Of a stretch of DNA of 64,000 nucleotides, positions 8,713 to 16,160 are shown in pieces. The translations under genes and the position numbers were made by a program. The notes beneath the pieces were generated by a model. That model did no database searches. It saw only the letters and a program-made list of their open reading frames with translations, and was not told the origin of the DNA. Source of the DNA: Xenophilus sp. L33 (GTDB lineage Bacteria; Pseudomonadota; Gammaproteobacteria; Burkholderiales; Burkholderiaceae_C); assembly GCF_009765735.1 (NCBI RefSeq), contig NZ_LMUW01000020.1:22174-86173 (forward strand), read 5' to 3'. Position 1 is the stretch's first letter; the number at the start of each line of letters is the position of its first letter.

Positions 8713-9486
8713 ATGAGCGACGCCATGCCCCACGAGGCCGAGCCGATCATCCGCCTGGAGGCGGTGAACAAGTGGTTCGGCAGCTTCCAGGTGCTGAACG
8801 ACATCGACCTCGCGGTGCGCGCGGGCGAGCGGATCGTGATCTGCGGGCCCTCGGGCTCGGGCAAGTCCACGCTGATCCGCTGCATCAACCGGCTGGAGAC
8901 GGTGCAGAAGGGCCGCATCGTGGTCGACGGCATCGAGCTCACCGCGGGCGGCAGGAACGTCGACGCGGTGCGGGCCGAGGTCGGCATGGTGTTCCAGCAG
9001 TTCAACCTGTTCCCGCACCTGACCATCCTGCAGAACTGCACCCTGGCGCCGATGCGCTCGCGTCGAATGAGCCGCGCCGAGGCCGAGGAGGTGGCGATGA
9101 AATACCTCGCCCGGGTGCGCATTCCCGAACAGGCCCACAAGTATCCGAGCCAGCTGTCGGGCGGCCAGCAGCAGCGGGTCGCGATCGCGCGGGCGCTGTG
9201 CATGTCGCCCAAGATCATGCTGTTCGACGAGCCGACTTCCGCGCTCGACCCCGAGATGGTCAAGGAAGTGCTCGACACCATGATCGGCCTGGCCGACGAC
9301 GGCATGACCATGCTGTGCGTGACCCACGAGATGGGCTTCGCGCGCAGCGTTGCCGACCGCGTGATCTTCATGGCCGACGGCCGCATCCTCGAGGAGGCGC
9401 CGCCGGCCGAATTCTTCGGCCAGCCGAAGCACGAGAAGACCCGCCAGTTCCTCGGCCAGATCCTGAGTTCCCATACGGCGCACTGA
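8713..9486 (+). CDS. ABC transporter ATP-binding protein, polar amino acid type
   Basis: A 257-residue ATPase that powers the importer. Walker A is GPSGSGKST (about residues 45-53), the signature is LSGGQQQ (about 148) and Walker B is IMLFDEP (about 168); the switch His follows in VTHEMG. Length and motif spacing are those of GlnQ/HisP. It starts 7 bases after the binding-protein stop and precedes the first catabolic gene by 21 bases, so transporter and enzymes are probably cotranscribed. Confidence 0.92.
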   Translation: MSDAMPHEAEPIIRLEAVNKWFGSFQVLNDIDLAVRAGERIVICGPSGSGKSTLIRCINRLETVQKGRIVVDGIELTAGGRNVDAVRAEVGMVFQQFNLFPHLTILQNCTLAPMRSRRMSRAEAEEVAMKYLARVRIPEQAHKYPSQLSGGQQQRVAIARALCMSPKIMLFDEPTSALDPEMVKEVLDTMIGLADDGMTMLCVTHEMGFARSVADRVIFMADGRILEEAPPAEFFGQPKHEKTRQFLGQILSSHTAH

Positions 9487-9507
9487 AGCGCCGCCATCAT
9501 TCACTGC

Positions 9508-10245
9508 ATGTCCTCGATCGTCGTCTCCCTTTCTTCCTTCGGTGCCGCCGAAGTCGGCCGCCATGGCCAGGTCTGGTGTGCCCGGCTCGCACTGGCCGCC
9601 GGCGCCGACAGCGTGGAGGTGCGCGGCGAACTGCTGCGCGATTCCGCCAGCGAACTGCCGGCGCTGGCCGGCATGGCCTCGGTCTATTCGAGCCCGGAAG
9701 GCCTCTGGGCCGAAGGCGGCTGGCTGGACAGCGCCGCGCTCGGTCGCGGGCTCGCAGCGGCACAGGCGCTCGGCGCCAAACGGCTGAAGATGGCCATCGG
9801 CGACTTCCGCGCCTCGTCGCACGGCTCGCTCTGGGGCCTGAAGGTGCAGCTGTCGGAGACCCGCATCGAACTGCTGATCGAGAACGACCAGACCGTGAGC
9901 GCAGGCAGCCTGCCGGCGCTCGTGACCTTCTTCGACGCCGCCGAGCGCGCCGGCGTCACGCTCGGCATGACCTTCGACATGGGCAACTGGCACTGGCTCG
10001 GCGAATGCCCGCGCGAGGCCGCGGCCGCCTTGTCGCGGCGGGTGCGCTACGTGCACTGCAAGGGCGTGCAGCGGCTGCCCGCCAAGTGGGTCGCGGTGCC
10101 GCTGGCGGATTCCGTCGCGCCCTGGCGCGCGGTGCTGCGGGCGCTGCCGGCGGACCTGCCGCGTGCCATCGAATACCCGCTGGTCGGCGACGACCTGCTC
10201 GCGGTCACGCGCGACGCGGTGGCGCAGTTGCGGGCCTTGCCATGA
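9508..10245 (+). CDS. kguE: Sugar phosphate isomerase/epimerase family protein, KguE-like
   Basis: A 245-residue TIM-barrel protein of the xylose-isomerase-like epimerase family. In Pseudomonas the kgu operon carries kguE with kguK, kguD and ptxS; the same order of an epimerase-like gene, a PfkB kinase, a hydroxyacid dehydrogenase and a LacI regulator is seen here. KguE's exact reaction is not settled. Residues such as Glu in LLIEND and the Asp in MTFDMGNWHWLG would be the metal ligands expected for the fold. It overlaps the kinase start by 4 bases (ATGA). The symbol rests on gene order plus the operator, not on an alignment. Confidence 0.65.
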   Translation: MSSIVVSLSSFGAAEVGRHGQVWCARLALAAGADSVEVRGELLRDSASELPALAGMASVYSSPEGLWAEGGWLDSAALGRGLAAAQALGAKRLKMAIGDFRASSHGSLWGLKVQLSETRIELLIENDQTVSAGSLPALVTFFDAAERAGVTLGMTFDMGNWHWLGECPREAAAALSRRVRYVHCKGVQRLPAKWVAVPLADSVAPWRAVLRALPADLPRAIEYPLVGDDLLAVTRDAVAQLRALP

Positions 10246-11198
10246 GCGATGTACCGGCCGCATTCGACGTCGCGCTGTTCGGCGAGGCGATGCTGCTGCT
10301 GGTGGCCGACCGGCCCGGGCCGATCGAAGACGCCACCTCGTTCCACAAGCGCACCGCCGGCGCCGAGACCAACGTGGCGATCGGGCTGGCGCGGCTCGGC
10401 CTGAAGGTCGGCTGGGCCAGCCGGCTCGGCACCGACTCGATGGGCCGCGCGCTGCTGGCCACCATGCGCGCCGAAGGCATCGACTGCTCGCACGTGATCT
10501 GCGACGCCGGCCAGCGCACCGGCTTCCAGTTCAAGGGCCGCGTGCTCGACGGCAGCGACCCGCCGGTGGAATACCACCGCAAGGGCTCGGCCGCCAGCCA
10601 CATGGGCCCGGCCGACATCGACGAGGCGTGGTTGCGCTCGGCGCGCCATCTGCATGCCACCGGCGTCTTCGCGGCGATCTCGGCGACCAGCCTGCAGGCG
10701 GCCATCCGCACGATGGACCTCATGCGCGGGGCGGGCCGCACGATCTCCTTCGACCCGAACCTGCGGCCGACCTTGTGGTCCTCGCCGGACGTCATGCGCG
10801 ACACGCTCAACGACCTGGCGGCGCGCGCCGACTGGGTGCTGCCGGGCATGGAGGAAGGGCTCTTCCTCACCGGCCATTCGACGCCCGAAGGCGTCGCCCG
10901 CTTCTACCGCGAGCGCGGCGCCAGGCTGGTGGTCGTCAAGCTCGGTGCCGAGGGCGCCTACTTCGACAGCGACAGTGCGGGCACCGGCCGCATCGAAGGC
11001 TTCCCGGTGGCCGAGGTGATCGACACGGTCGGCGCCGGCGACGGCTTCGCGGCCGGCCTGGTGAGCGCCCTGCTCGAAGGCCGCAGCGTGCCCGACGCAG
11101 TTCGGCGCGGCGCCTGGATCGGTGCCCGCGCGGTGCAGGTGCTGGGCGATACCGAAGGCCTGCCGACGCGGGCCCAACTCGAGGAGGCCGGACTGTGA
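10242..11198 (+). CDS. kguK: PfkB-family sugar kinase, 2-ketogluconate kinase-like
   Basis: A 318-residue ribokinase-fold kinase. The N-terminal glycine-rich motif region (FGEAMLLLVAD, then GAETNVAIGLARLG) and the C-terminal PfkB signature DTVGAGDGFAAG (about residues 261-272, catalytic Asp267) are intact. By context it phosphorylates 2-ketogluconate; 2-keto-3-deoxygluconate kinase (KdgK) is the closest alternative from sequence alone. The start ATG overlaps the kguE stop, and its own stop overlaps the GTG of the dehydrogenase, so translation is coupled. Confidence 0.7.
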   Translation: MSDVPAAFDVALFGEAMLLLVADRPGPIEDATSFHKRTAGAETNVAIGLARLGLKVGWASRLGTDSMGRALLATMRAEGIDCSHVICDAGQRTGFQFKGRVLDGSDPPVEYHRKGSAASHMGPADIDEAWLRSARHLHATGVFAAISATSLQAAIRTMDLMRGAGRTISFDPNLRPTLWSSPDVMRDTLNDLAARADWVLPGMEEGLFLTGHSTPEGVARFYRERGARLVVVKLGAEGAYFDSDSAGTGRIEGFPVAEVIDTVGAGDGFAAGLVSALLEGRSVPDAVRRGAWIGARAVQVLGDTEGLPTRAQLEEAGL

Positions 11199-12187
11199 CC
11201 GACACCCGCAAGAACGTGCTCGTGTTCCGCGAGCTGCCCGACGACCAGCTGGCGCGCCTGCGCGCGGCGCACGAGGTGACCGTCGCCAATCCGAAGCTGC
11301 CGGAGCAGCTCGCTGCCTTCGATGCCGCGCTGCCACTGGCGCAAGGGCTGATCGGTTCCAGCTACCCGATCGACGATGCGCTGCTGGCGCGGGCGCCGCA
11401 GCTGGAGGTGGTGTCCAGCGTCTCGGTCGGCGTCGACAACTACGCGCTGTCGGCGCTGCATGCGCGCGGCATCCTGCTGTGCCACACGCCCGGCGTGCTG
11501 GACGAGACGGTGGCCGACACCGTCTTCGCGCTGCTGCTGGCGACCGCACGGCGGCTGGTCGAACTGTCGACGCTGGTGCGCGACGGCGGCTGGACGAAGA
11601 ACATCGAGGACGACCGCTTCGGCGTCGACGTCCACGGCAAGACGCTGGGCCTGCTCGGCTTCGGCCGCATCGGCCAGGCGATCGCGCGCCGCGCCGCGCT
11701 CGGCTTCGGCATGCCGGTGCTCTATCACGCGCGCCATGCGGTCGACTTGTCGAGCCATGCGCCCGAGCTGCAGGGCAAGGCCGTGCACACGCCGCTCGAC
11801 GACCTGCTCGGCCGCGCCGACTTCGTGGTCGCGATGCTGCCGCTGTCGGACAGCACGCGAGGGCTGGTCGATGCGAAGCTGTTCGCCGCGATGAAGCCGG
11901 GCGCGATCTTCGTCAACGGCGGCCGCGGCGCCACGGTGCGCGAAGACGACCTGCTGGCCGCGCTCGACGGCGGCCGGCTGCGCGCCGCCGGCCTCGACGT
12001 CTTCGCCCGCGAGCCGCTGCCGATGGACTCGCCCTTGCGCACGCACGCGCGCGTGACGCCGCTGCCGCACATCGGCTCGGCCACGCACGAGACCCGCCAC
12101 GCGATGGCCGAGCTGGCCACCACCAACCTGCTGCAGGCGCTGGCCGGTCAGCGGCCGACGGCGGTCTACGACACCGCCTGGGCCTGA
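11195..12187 (+). CDS. kguD: D-isomer 2-hydroxyacid dehydrogenase, 2-ketogluconate-6-phosphate reductase-like
   Basis: A 330-residue NAD(P)-dependent reductase. The Rossmann motif GLLGFGRIGQAIA starts near residue 152. The catalytic Arg (VNGGRG, about 244) and His (LPHIGSAT, about 292) of the family are present, with the Glu in the intervening FAREP. In the kgu pathway KguD reduces 2-keto-6-phosphogluconate to 6-phosphogluconate, feeding central metabolism. Sequence alone would also allow glyoxylate/hydroxypyruvate reductase. The start is a GTG overlapping the kinase stop by four bases. Confidence 0.7.
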   Translation: MTDTRKNVLVFRELPDDQLARLRAAHEVTVANPKLPEQLAAFDAALPLAQGLIGSSYPIDDALLARAPQLEVVSSVSVGVDNYALSALHARGILLCHTPGVLDETVADTVFALLLATARRLVELSTLVRDGGWTKNIEDDRFGVDVHGKTLGLLGFGRIGQAIARRAALGFGMPVLYHARHAVDLSSHAPELQGKAVHTPLDDLLGRADFVVAMLPLSDSTRGLVDAKLFAAMKPGAIFVNGGRGATVREDDLLAALDGGRLRAAGLDVFAREPLPMDSPLRTHARVTPLPHIGSATHETRHAMAELATTNLLQALAGQRPTAVYDTAWA

Positions 12188-12197
12188 AGGCGCGTCG

Positions 12198-13217
12198 ATG
12201 CAGCGCAGCGGCCGGGCCACCATCGCCGACGTGGCCGAGGCCGCCGGCGTGTCGAAGGCGACGGTCTCGCGCTTCCTCAACCATCGCGAGCGATTGCTGA
12301 GCCCGGACATCGCGTCCCGGGTCGAGGCCGCGGTGGCGCAACTCGACTACACGCCGAACCCGATGGCGCGCGCGCTGAGCCACGGCCGCTCGCGGCTGAT
12401 CGGGCTGATCGTGGCCGACATCGCCAACCCCTATTCGGTGGCCGTGCTGCGCGGCGCCGAGGAAGCCTGCCAGGCCGCCGGCTACCTGGTGATGCTGTTC
12501 AACCTCGGCAACGACGCCGGCCGCGAGCGCGAGGCGATCGATGCGTTGGCCGGCTACCAGGTCGACGGCTTCATCCTCAACACGCTCGGCCGCGGCACCG
12601 CGCTGGCCGATGCCGAGGCCCTGCACGGCAAGCCGGCGGTGCTGGTCGACCGCCGCCACGCCGGCATGCACACCGACTTCGTCGCGCTCGACAACCTGGC
12701 GGCGATGCGCGCGGCCTGCGGCCACCTGGTCGAAGGCGGCCATCGCGAGCTGCTCTACATCACGGAGCCGACCCGGGGCGTGAGTTCGCGGCGCGAGCGC
12801 ACCGCGGCCTTCGGCGCCTGCCTGAAGGCGGTGGACGTGACCGGCGAGGTCTTCGAGAGTGCGCTCGGCGACAGCGATGCACTCGACGCCGCCTTGCTCG
12901 CGCTGCGCCGGCGCGCGCGGCGCGGCCGGCGCGCGGCGGTGCTGGCGGGCAACGCCGTGGTCACCCTGCGGGTGGCTGCGGCGATGCAGCGCCTGGGCCT
13001 TCGCTTCGGCGAGGACCTCGGCTTCGTCGGCTTCGACGATCCCGAATGGGCACCGCTGATCGGCCCGGGATTGAGCACGATCGCGCAGCCGACCGATGCG
13101 ATCGGCCGCACCGCCGCCACCTGCCTGATCGAGCGGCTGCGCGGCCTGGAAGGGCCGCCGCGGCAGTTGCTGCTGCCGGGTGCGTTGCAGGTGCGCGGTT
13201 CGTCGCTCGGCGGTTGA
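12198..13217 (+). CDS. ptxS: LacI-family transcriptional regulator, PtxS-like
   Basis: A 339-residue LacI/GalR regulator. The helix-turn-helix is at residues 7-26 (TIADVAEAAGVSKATVSRFL) and the hinge helix around PNPMARALSHGRS; the effector-binding domain begins at LIGLIVADIANPYS. Pseudomonas PtxS represses the kgu genes, is released by 2-ketogluconate and binds TGAAACCGGTTTCA, which is present exactly once in the operon promoter at 6480-6493. It lies 10 bases after kguD at the end of the operon, so it is likely autoregulated through the same promoter. Confidence 0.78.
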   Translation: MQRSGRATIADVAEAAGVSKATVSRFLNHRERLLSPDIASRVEAAVAQLDYTPNPMARALSHGRSRLIGLIVADIANPYSVAVLRGAEEACQAAGYLVMLFNLGNDAGREREAIDALAGYQVDGFILNTLGRGTALADAEALHGKPAVLVDRRHAGMHTDFVALDNLAAMRAACGHLVEGGHRELLYITEPTRGVSSRRERTAAFGACLKAVDVTGEVFESALGDSDALDAALLALRRRARRGRRAAVLAGNAVVTLRVAAAMQRLGLRFGEDLGFVGFDDPEWAPLIGPGLSTIAQPTDAIGRTAATCLIERLRGLEGPPRQLLLPGALQVRGSSLGG

Positions 13218-13242
13218 TCGGGCTTTTCACGACATCCGACGA

Positions 13243-13273
13243 GCCTACCAGGACGAAACCTTTCGTCGTAGGC
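13243..13273. repeat. Long inverted repeat after ptxS
   Basis: GCCTAC (13243-13248) plus GACGAAA (13252-13258) pair with TTTCGTC (13261-13267) plus GTAGGC (13268-13273), giving a 13-bp stem interrupted only by a 3-base bulge (CAG) and closed by a two-base turn. It could fold as a hairpin at the end of the kgu transcript, although no T-run follows, or it could be a protein-binding dyad. Confidence 0.5.
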
Positions 13274-13309
13274 GAATCGCGCGTGTCGTTTCGGCACGCT
13301 GAATTGCCT

Positions 13310-13337
13310 TTGGAATGTGGCAGGCGGTCTGTAACAT
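13310..13337 (+). promoter_or_regulatory. Candidate promoter of the PhnD-rhodanese/sorAB operon
   Basis: TTGGAA (13310-13315) and TAACAT (13332-13337), each four of six matches to sigma-70 consensus, are separated by 16 bases, about 30 bases before the ATG at 13368. This is a weak prediction based only on hexamer matches. Confidence 0.3.
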
Positions 13338-13367
13338 GTTGAAACTTCTACGGCCCGCGAGCGCTCC

Positions 13368-14579
13368 ATGCCCTATTTCGTCCGCCTTCAGCGATCTTCT
13401 CGCCGCCTCGCCGTCATGGCTTCGTTGCTCGCCGGCATGGCGGGGGCGCAGGCCGACGTCACCGTGCTGGTGAATCCCGGCGACCAGGGCGAGCAGTCGC
13501 GCAGCGTCGTGATGGCGAACTGGAAATCGGCGGTCGAGCAGGGCTTGCGCAAGCAACACGTCTCGGATTTCTCGACCAGCCCGATCTCGCCCTTCGACAT
13601 GACGGCCGACCTGAGCGCGGTGCGCGCACGTGTGCCCGACGTGGTGGTCGGCCCGTCGCACCTGATCGGCTCGGCGGTGCGCTACGGCTACACGCCGGTG
13701 GTGATGGTCGAGCAGCCTTCGCGCGCGGTGCTGGTGACCACGACCGCCAGCAACATCGGCTCCTTCGAGCAGGCGGCCGGCAAGCGCCTCGGCCTGCCGG
13801 AGCAGGACAGCCTGGTCACCTATCTGATCCGCGGCGAGGCCACCGCCGCCAACACCACGCTCAAGCGCCACTTCGCATCGGTCTACGAGACCCGCTTCCA
13901 GGACGCGCTGCTGATCTGCCTGCAACTGCGGCGCTGCGACGTGGTCGCGGTGGAACGCGTGGTCTTCGAACGCTGGCAGGCGGCCGGCAATCCGGTGAAG
14001 GTGATCATGGAATCGCGCGAGGCGCCCGGCATGAGCGTCGCGGTCAAGGACGACCTGAAGCTCAACATCGACGGCCTGCGCGCATCGATCGGCGAGGCGA
14101 TGCCCAATGCGGTCGGCGCGAAGCCGGTGGCAGCGGCGCGCGACAGCTTCACCTACGTGTCCACGCTCGGCTACTTCACGCCGCGCGCGCTCGCAGGGGC
14201 CAAGGTGGTCGATGCGAAGACGGTCGCGGCGCTGCTGCAGGCCAGGCAGGGCCGCTACATCGACACCCGCAACGACCTCGAATTCAACGAGGGCCACGTG
14301 CCCGGCGCGACGCTGGTGCCCTATGTCGAGAAGTCGAGCAAGGACCCCGACTTCGACGCCGCCGTCGACCAGTTCGCGGTCGCGCGGCTCGGGCCCGACA
14401 AGAACGCCTTGCTGGTCTTCGGCTGCAACGGCCCCGAATGCTGGAAGAGCCACAAGGCCAGCATCGCGGCGATGAAGGCCGGCTACACCAACGTCGACTG
14501 GTTCCGCGGCGGCGTGCCCGAATGGCGCGCGGCCGGCTTGCCGATCGAGACGGGCGGCGCGGTGGCAGCCAACCCCTGA
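13368..14579 (+). CDS. Periplasmic PhnD-like binding domain fused to a rhodanese domain
   Basis: A 403-residue exported protein with a signal peptide ending near Ala29. Residues about 30-270 resemble the PhnD-type oxyanion-binding domain (phosphate/phosphite/phosphonate periplasmic receptors). Residues about 285-395 are a rhodanese domain with cysteines at about 353 and 358 (FGCNGPECWKS), an extended active-site loop seen in one rhodanese subgroup. Rhodaneses carry persulfide sulfur; with the sulfite dehydrogenase genes directly downstream, a role in periplasmic thiosulfate or sulfite handling is likely. No transporter permease is nearby, so the PhnD-like part probably acts as a sensor or carrier rather than in uptake. 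Confidence 0.75.
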   Translation: MPYFVRLQRSSRRLAVMASLLAGMAGAQADVTVLVNPGDQGEQSRSVVMANWKSAVEQGLRKQHVSDFSTSPISPFDMTADLSAVRARVPDVVVGPSHLIGSAVRYGYTPVVMVEQPSRAVLVTTTASNIGSFEQAAGKRLGLPEQDSLVTYLIRGEATAANTTLKRHFASVYETRFQDALLICLQLRRCDVVAVERVVFERWQAAGNPVKVIMESREAPGMSVAVKDDLKLNIDGLRASIGEAMPNAVGAKPVAAARDSFTYVSTLGYFTPRALAGAKVVDAKTVAALLQARQGRYIDTRNDLEFNEGHVPGATLVPYVEKSSKDPDFDAAVDQFAVARLGPDKNALLVFGCNGPECWKSHKASIAAMKAGYTNVDWFRGGVPEWRAAGLPIETGGAVAANP

Positions 14580-14621
14580 GCCCGTGCCGCAGCCCTTTCC
14601 TTCACTCTCGCCCTCGATCGA

Positions 14622-15824
14622 ATGACACCTCAACTCGCAGTCAATTCCGTGCGCCGCGCCATGCTGGGCGCGTCGGCCTCCGCCGCCGCGCTGGTCGGCC
14701 TCGGCAGCTGGAAGTCCGCCTTCGCGCAGGACGCGCGGCCCTTGCCCGGCTATGCCGCGTGGAAGGACGCCGGCTCGATGATCGTGCACAGCCCCAACAC
14801 GATCGAGCTGCGTCGCGGCGCGATGGGCGACGGCGCGATCACGCCGGCGCGGCAGCTCTACGTGCGCAACAACCTCACGCCGCCGAGTGCCGACATCCTG
14901 AAGGACAGCGACGCCTGGACCGTACAGGTCGACGGCGTGCGCCGGCCGCGCGCCTTCACGCTGGCCGAGCTGCGGGGCATGTCGACCGAGACCGTGACCA
15001 TGGTCCTGCAGTGCAGCGGCAACGGCCGAGGCATGTTCCCCTCCAAGCCGGCCGGCACGCCGTGGCAGGTCGGCGCGGCGGGCTGCGTGATGTGGACCGG
15101 CGTGCCGCTGCGCGAGCTGGTGCGTGCGCTCGGCGGTGCGGATGCCGAGGCGAAGTTCCTCACCGGCACCGGCGGCGAAGTGATTCCCGCGGGCATCGAC
15201 CCCAGGACGCGGGTCGAGCGCAGCGTGCCGATCGCCGCCCTGTCCGACGCGTTGCTGGCCTGGGAGCTGAACGGCCAGCCGATCCCGCTGGCGCACGGCG
15301 GCCCGGTACGCCTGGTGGTGCCTGGCTTTACCGGTGTGAACAGCGTGAAGTACGTCAAGCGCATCGCGTTGACGGCGGACGAATCGGATTCGTCGATCCA
15401 GCAGACCGACTACCGCATGAGCGCGCCGGATGCGAAGGCGATGAATCCGGCGGACCCTTCGGTGTGGCAGATGCCGCCGAAGTCGTGGATCAATTCGCCG
15501 CTGCCCGAAGGCGGCGGCTTGCGCGCCGGCGCGGTGACGATCAAGGGCGTCGCCTTCGGCGGAACCAACGCGGTGCGGCAGGTCGAGGTGTCGACCGACG
15601 GCGGCGCCAGCTGGAAGGTGGCCACGCTGGTCGGCCCCGACCTGGGCCGCTTCGCCTGGCGCGAGTTCGCGGCGACCGTCGACCTGGCCGCGGGCAGCCA
15701 CCAGCTGGCCAGCCGGGTGACCGACGTCAAGGGCCGCACGCAGCCCGAAGCGCGTGTCGAGAACAAGGCGGGCTACCTCAACACCAGTTGGCGCGACCAC
15801 GCGGTGACTGTGACGGTCGCATGA
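14622..15824 (+). CDS. sorA: Molybdopterin sulfite oxidase-type dehydrogenase, SorA-like
   Basis: A 400-residue sulfite oxidase-family molybdoenzyme. The N-terminus (VRRAMLGASASAAALVG) is a plausible twin-arginine signal, fitting export with cofactor bound. The molybdenum-binding cysteine is in LQCSGNGR (Cys131). The dimerisation domain follows from about residue 290 (GAVTIKGVAFGG, then VEVSTDGGASW). SorA oxidises sulfite to sulfate and passes electrons to cytochrome SorB, whose candidate gene overlaps this stop by 4 bases. SoxC-like sulfur dehydrogenase is the alternative; the absence of other sox genes favours SorA. Confidence 0.8.
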   Translation: MTPQLAVNSVRRAMLGASASAAALVGLGSWKSAFAQDARPLPGYAAWKDAGSMIVHSPNTIELRRGAMGDGAITPARQLYVRNNLTPPSADILKDSDAWTVQVDGVRRPRAFTLAELRGMSTETVTMVLQCSGNGRGMFPSKPAGTPWQVGAAGCVMWTGVPLRELVRALGGADAEAKFLTGTGGEVIPAGIDPRTRVERSVPIAALSDALLAWELNGQPIPLAHGGPVRLVVPGFTGVNSVKYVKRIALTADESDSSIQQTDYRMSAPDAKAMNPADPSVWQMPPKSWINSPLPEGGGLRAGAVTIKGVAFGGTNAVRQVEVSTDGGASWKVATLVGPDLGRFAWREFAATVDLAAGSHQLASRVTDVKGRTQPEARVENKAGYLNTSWRDHAVTVTVA

Positions 15825-16150
15825 GCCTCAGGGCCGCGGCATTGCTCGCCTGCGCCTTGTCTTGCGCGGCCGGGTGTGCGGCAGAGGAGCCTGCGATCGC
15901 GCAGGGACGTGAGCTGTTCGTCCATGGCGTCGCGCCGCTTCCGGCCTGCGCGCTGTGCCACACGCTGAAGGACGCCGGTGCCAGCGGCCAGATCGGGCCC
16001 AACCTCGACGACCTCAGGCCCGACGCGGGCCGGGTGGCGCAGGTGATCCGCAGCGGCATGGGACCGATGCCGGCCTTCACCGCGCTCACCGACGAACAGG
16101 TGACGACGCTGGCGCGCTACGTGTCGACGGTCACGCAGGCCAAGCCTTGA
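15821..16150 (+). CDS. sorB: Small c-type cytochrome, SorB-like electron acceptor
   Basis: A 109-residue exported monohaem cytochrome c. The signal sequence covers about the first 20 residues. The haem motif is CALCH (residues 43-47), and the distal Met ligand is probably in GMGPMPAFT near residue 80, giving the class I pattern of SorB/SoxD-like cytochromes. Its ATG overlaps the dehydrogenase TGA (ATGA), so the two are translationally coupled and likely form the periplasmic sulfite:cytochrome c oxidoreductase. Confidence 0.8.
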   Translation: MSLRAAALLACALSCAAGCAAEEPAIAQGRELFVHGVAPLPACALCHTLKDAGASGQIGPNLDDLRPDAGRVAQVIRSGMGPMPAFTALTDEQVTTLARYVSTVTQAKP

Positions 16151-16160
16151 GCGCCGGCGT

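Noticed and set aside
13245..15800. An 851-codon reverse-strand frame over the PhnD-rhodanese and sorA genes
   Set aside because: No recognisable domain, low-complexity His/Arg/Gly composition, and both sense genes have signal peptides and catalytic residues.
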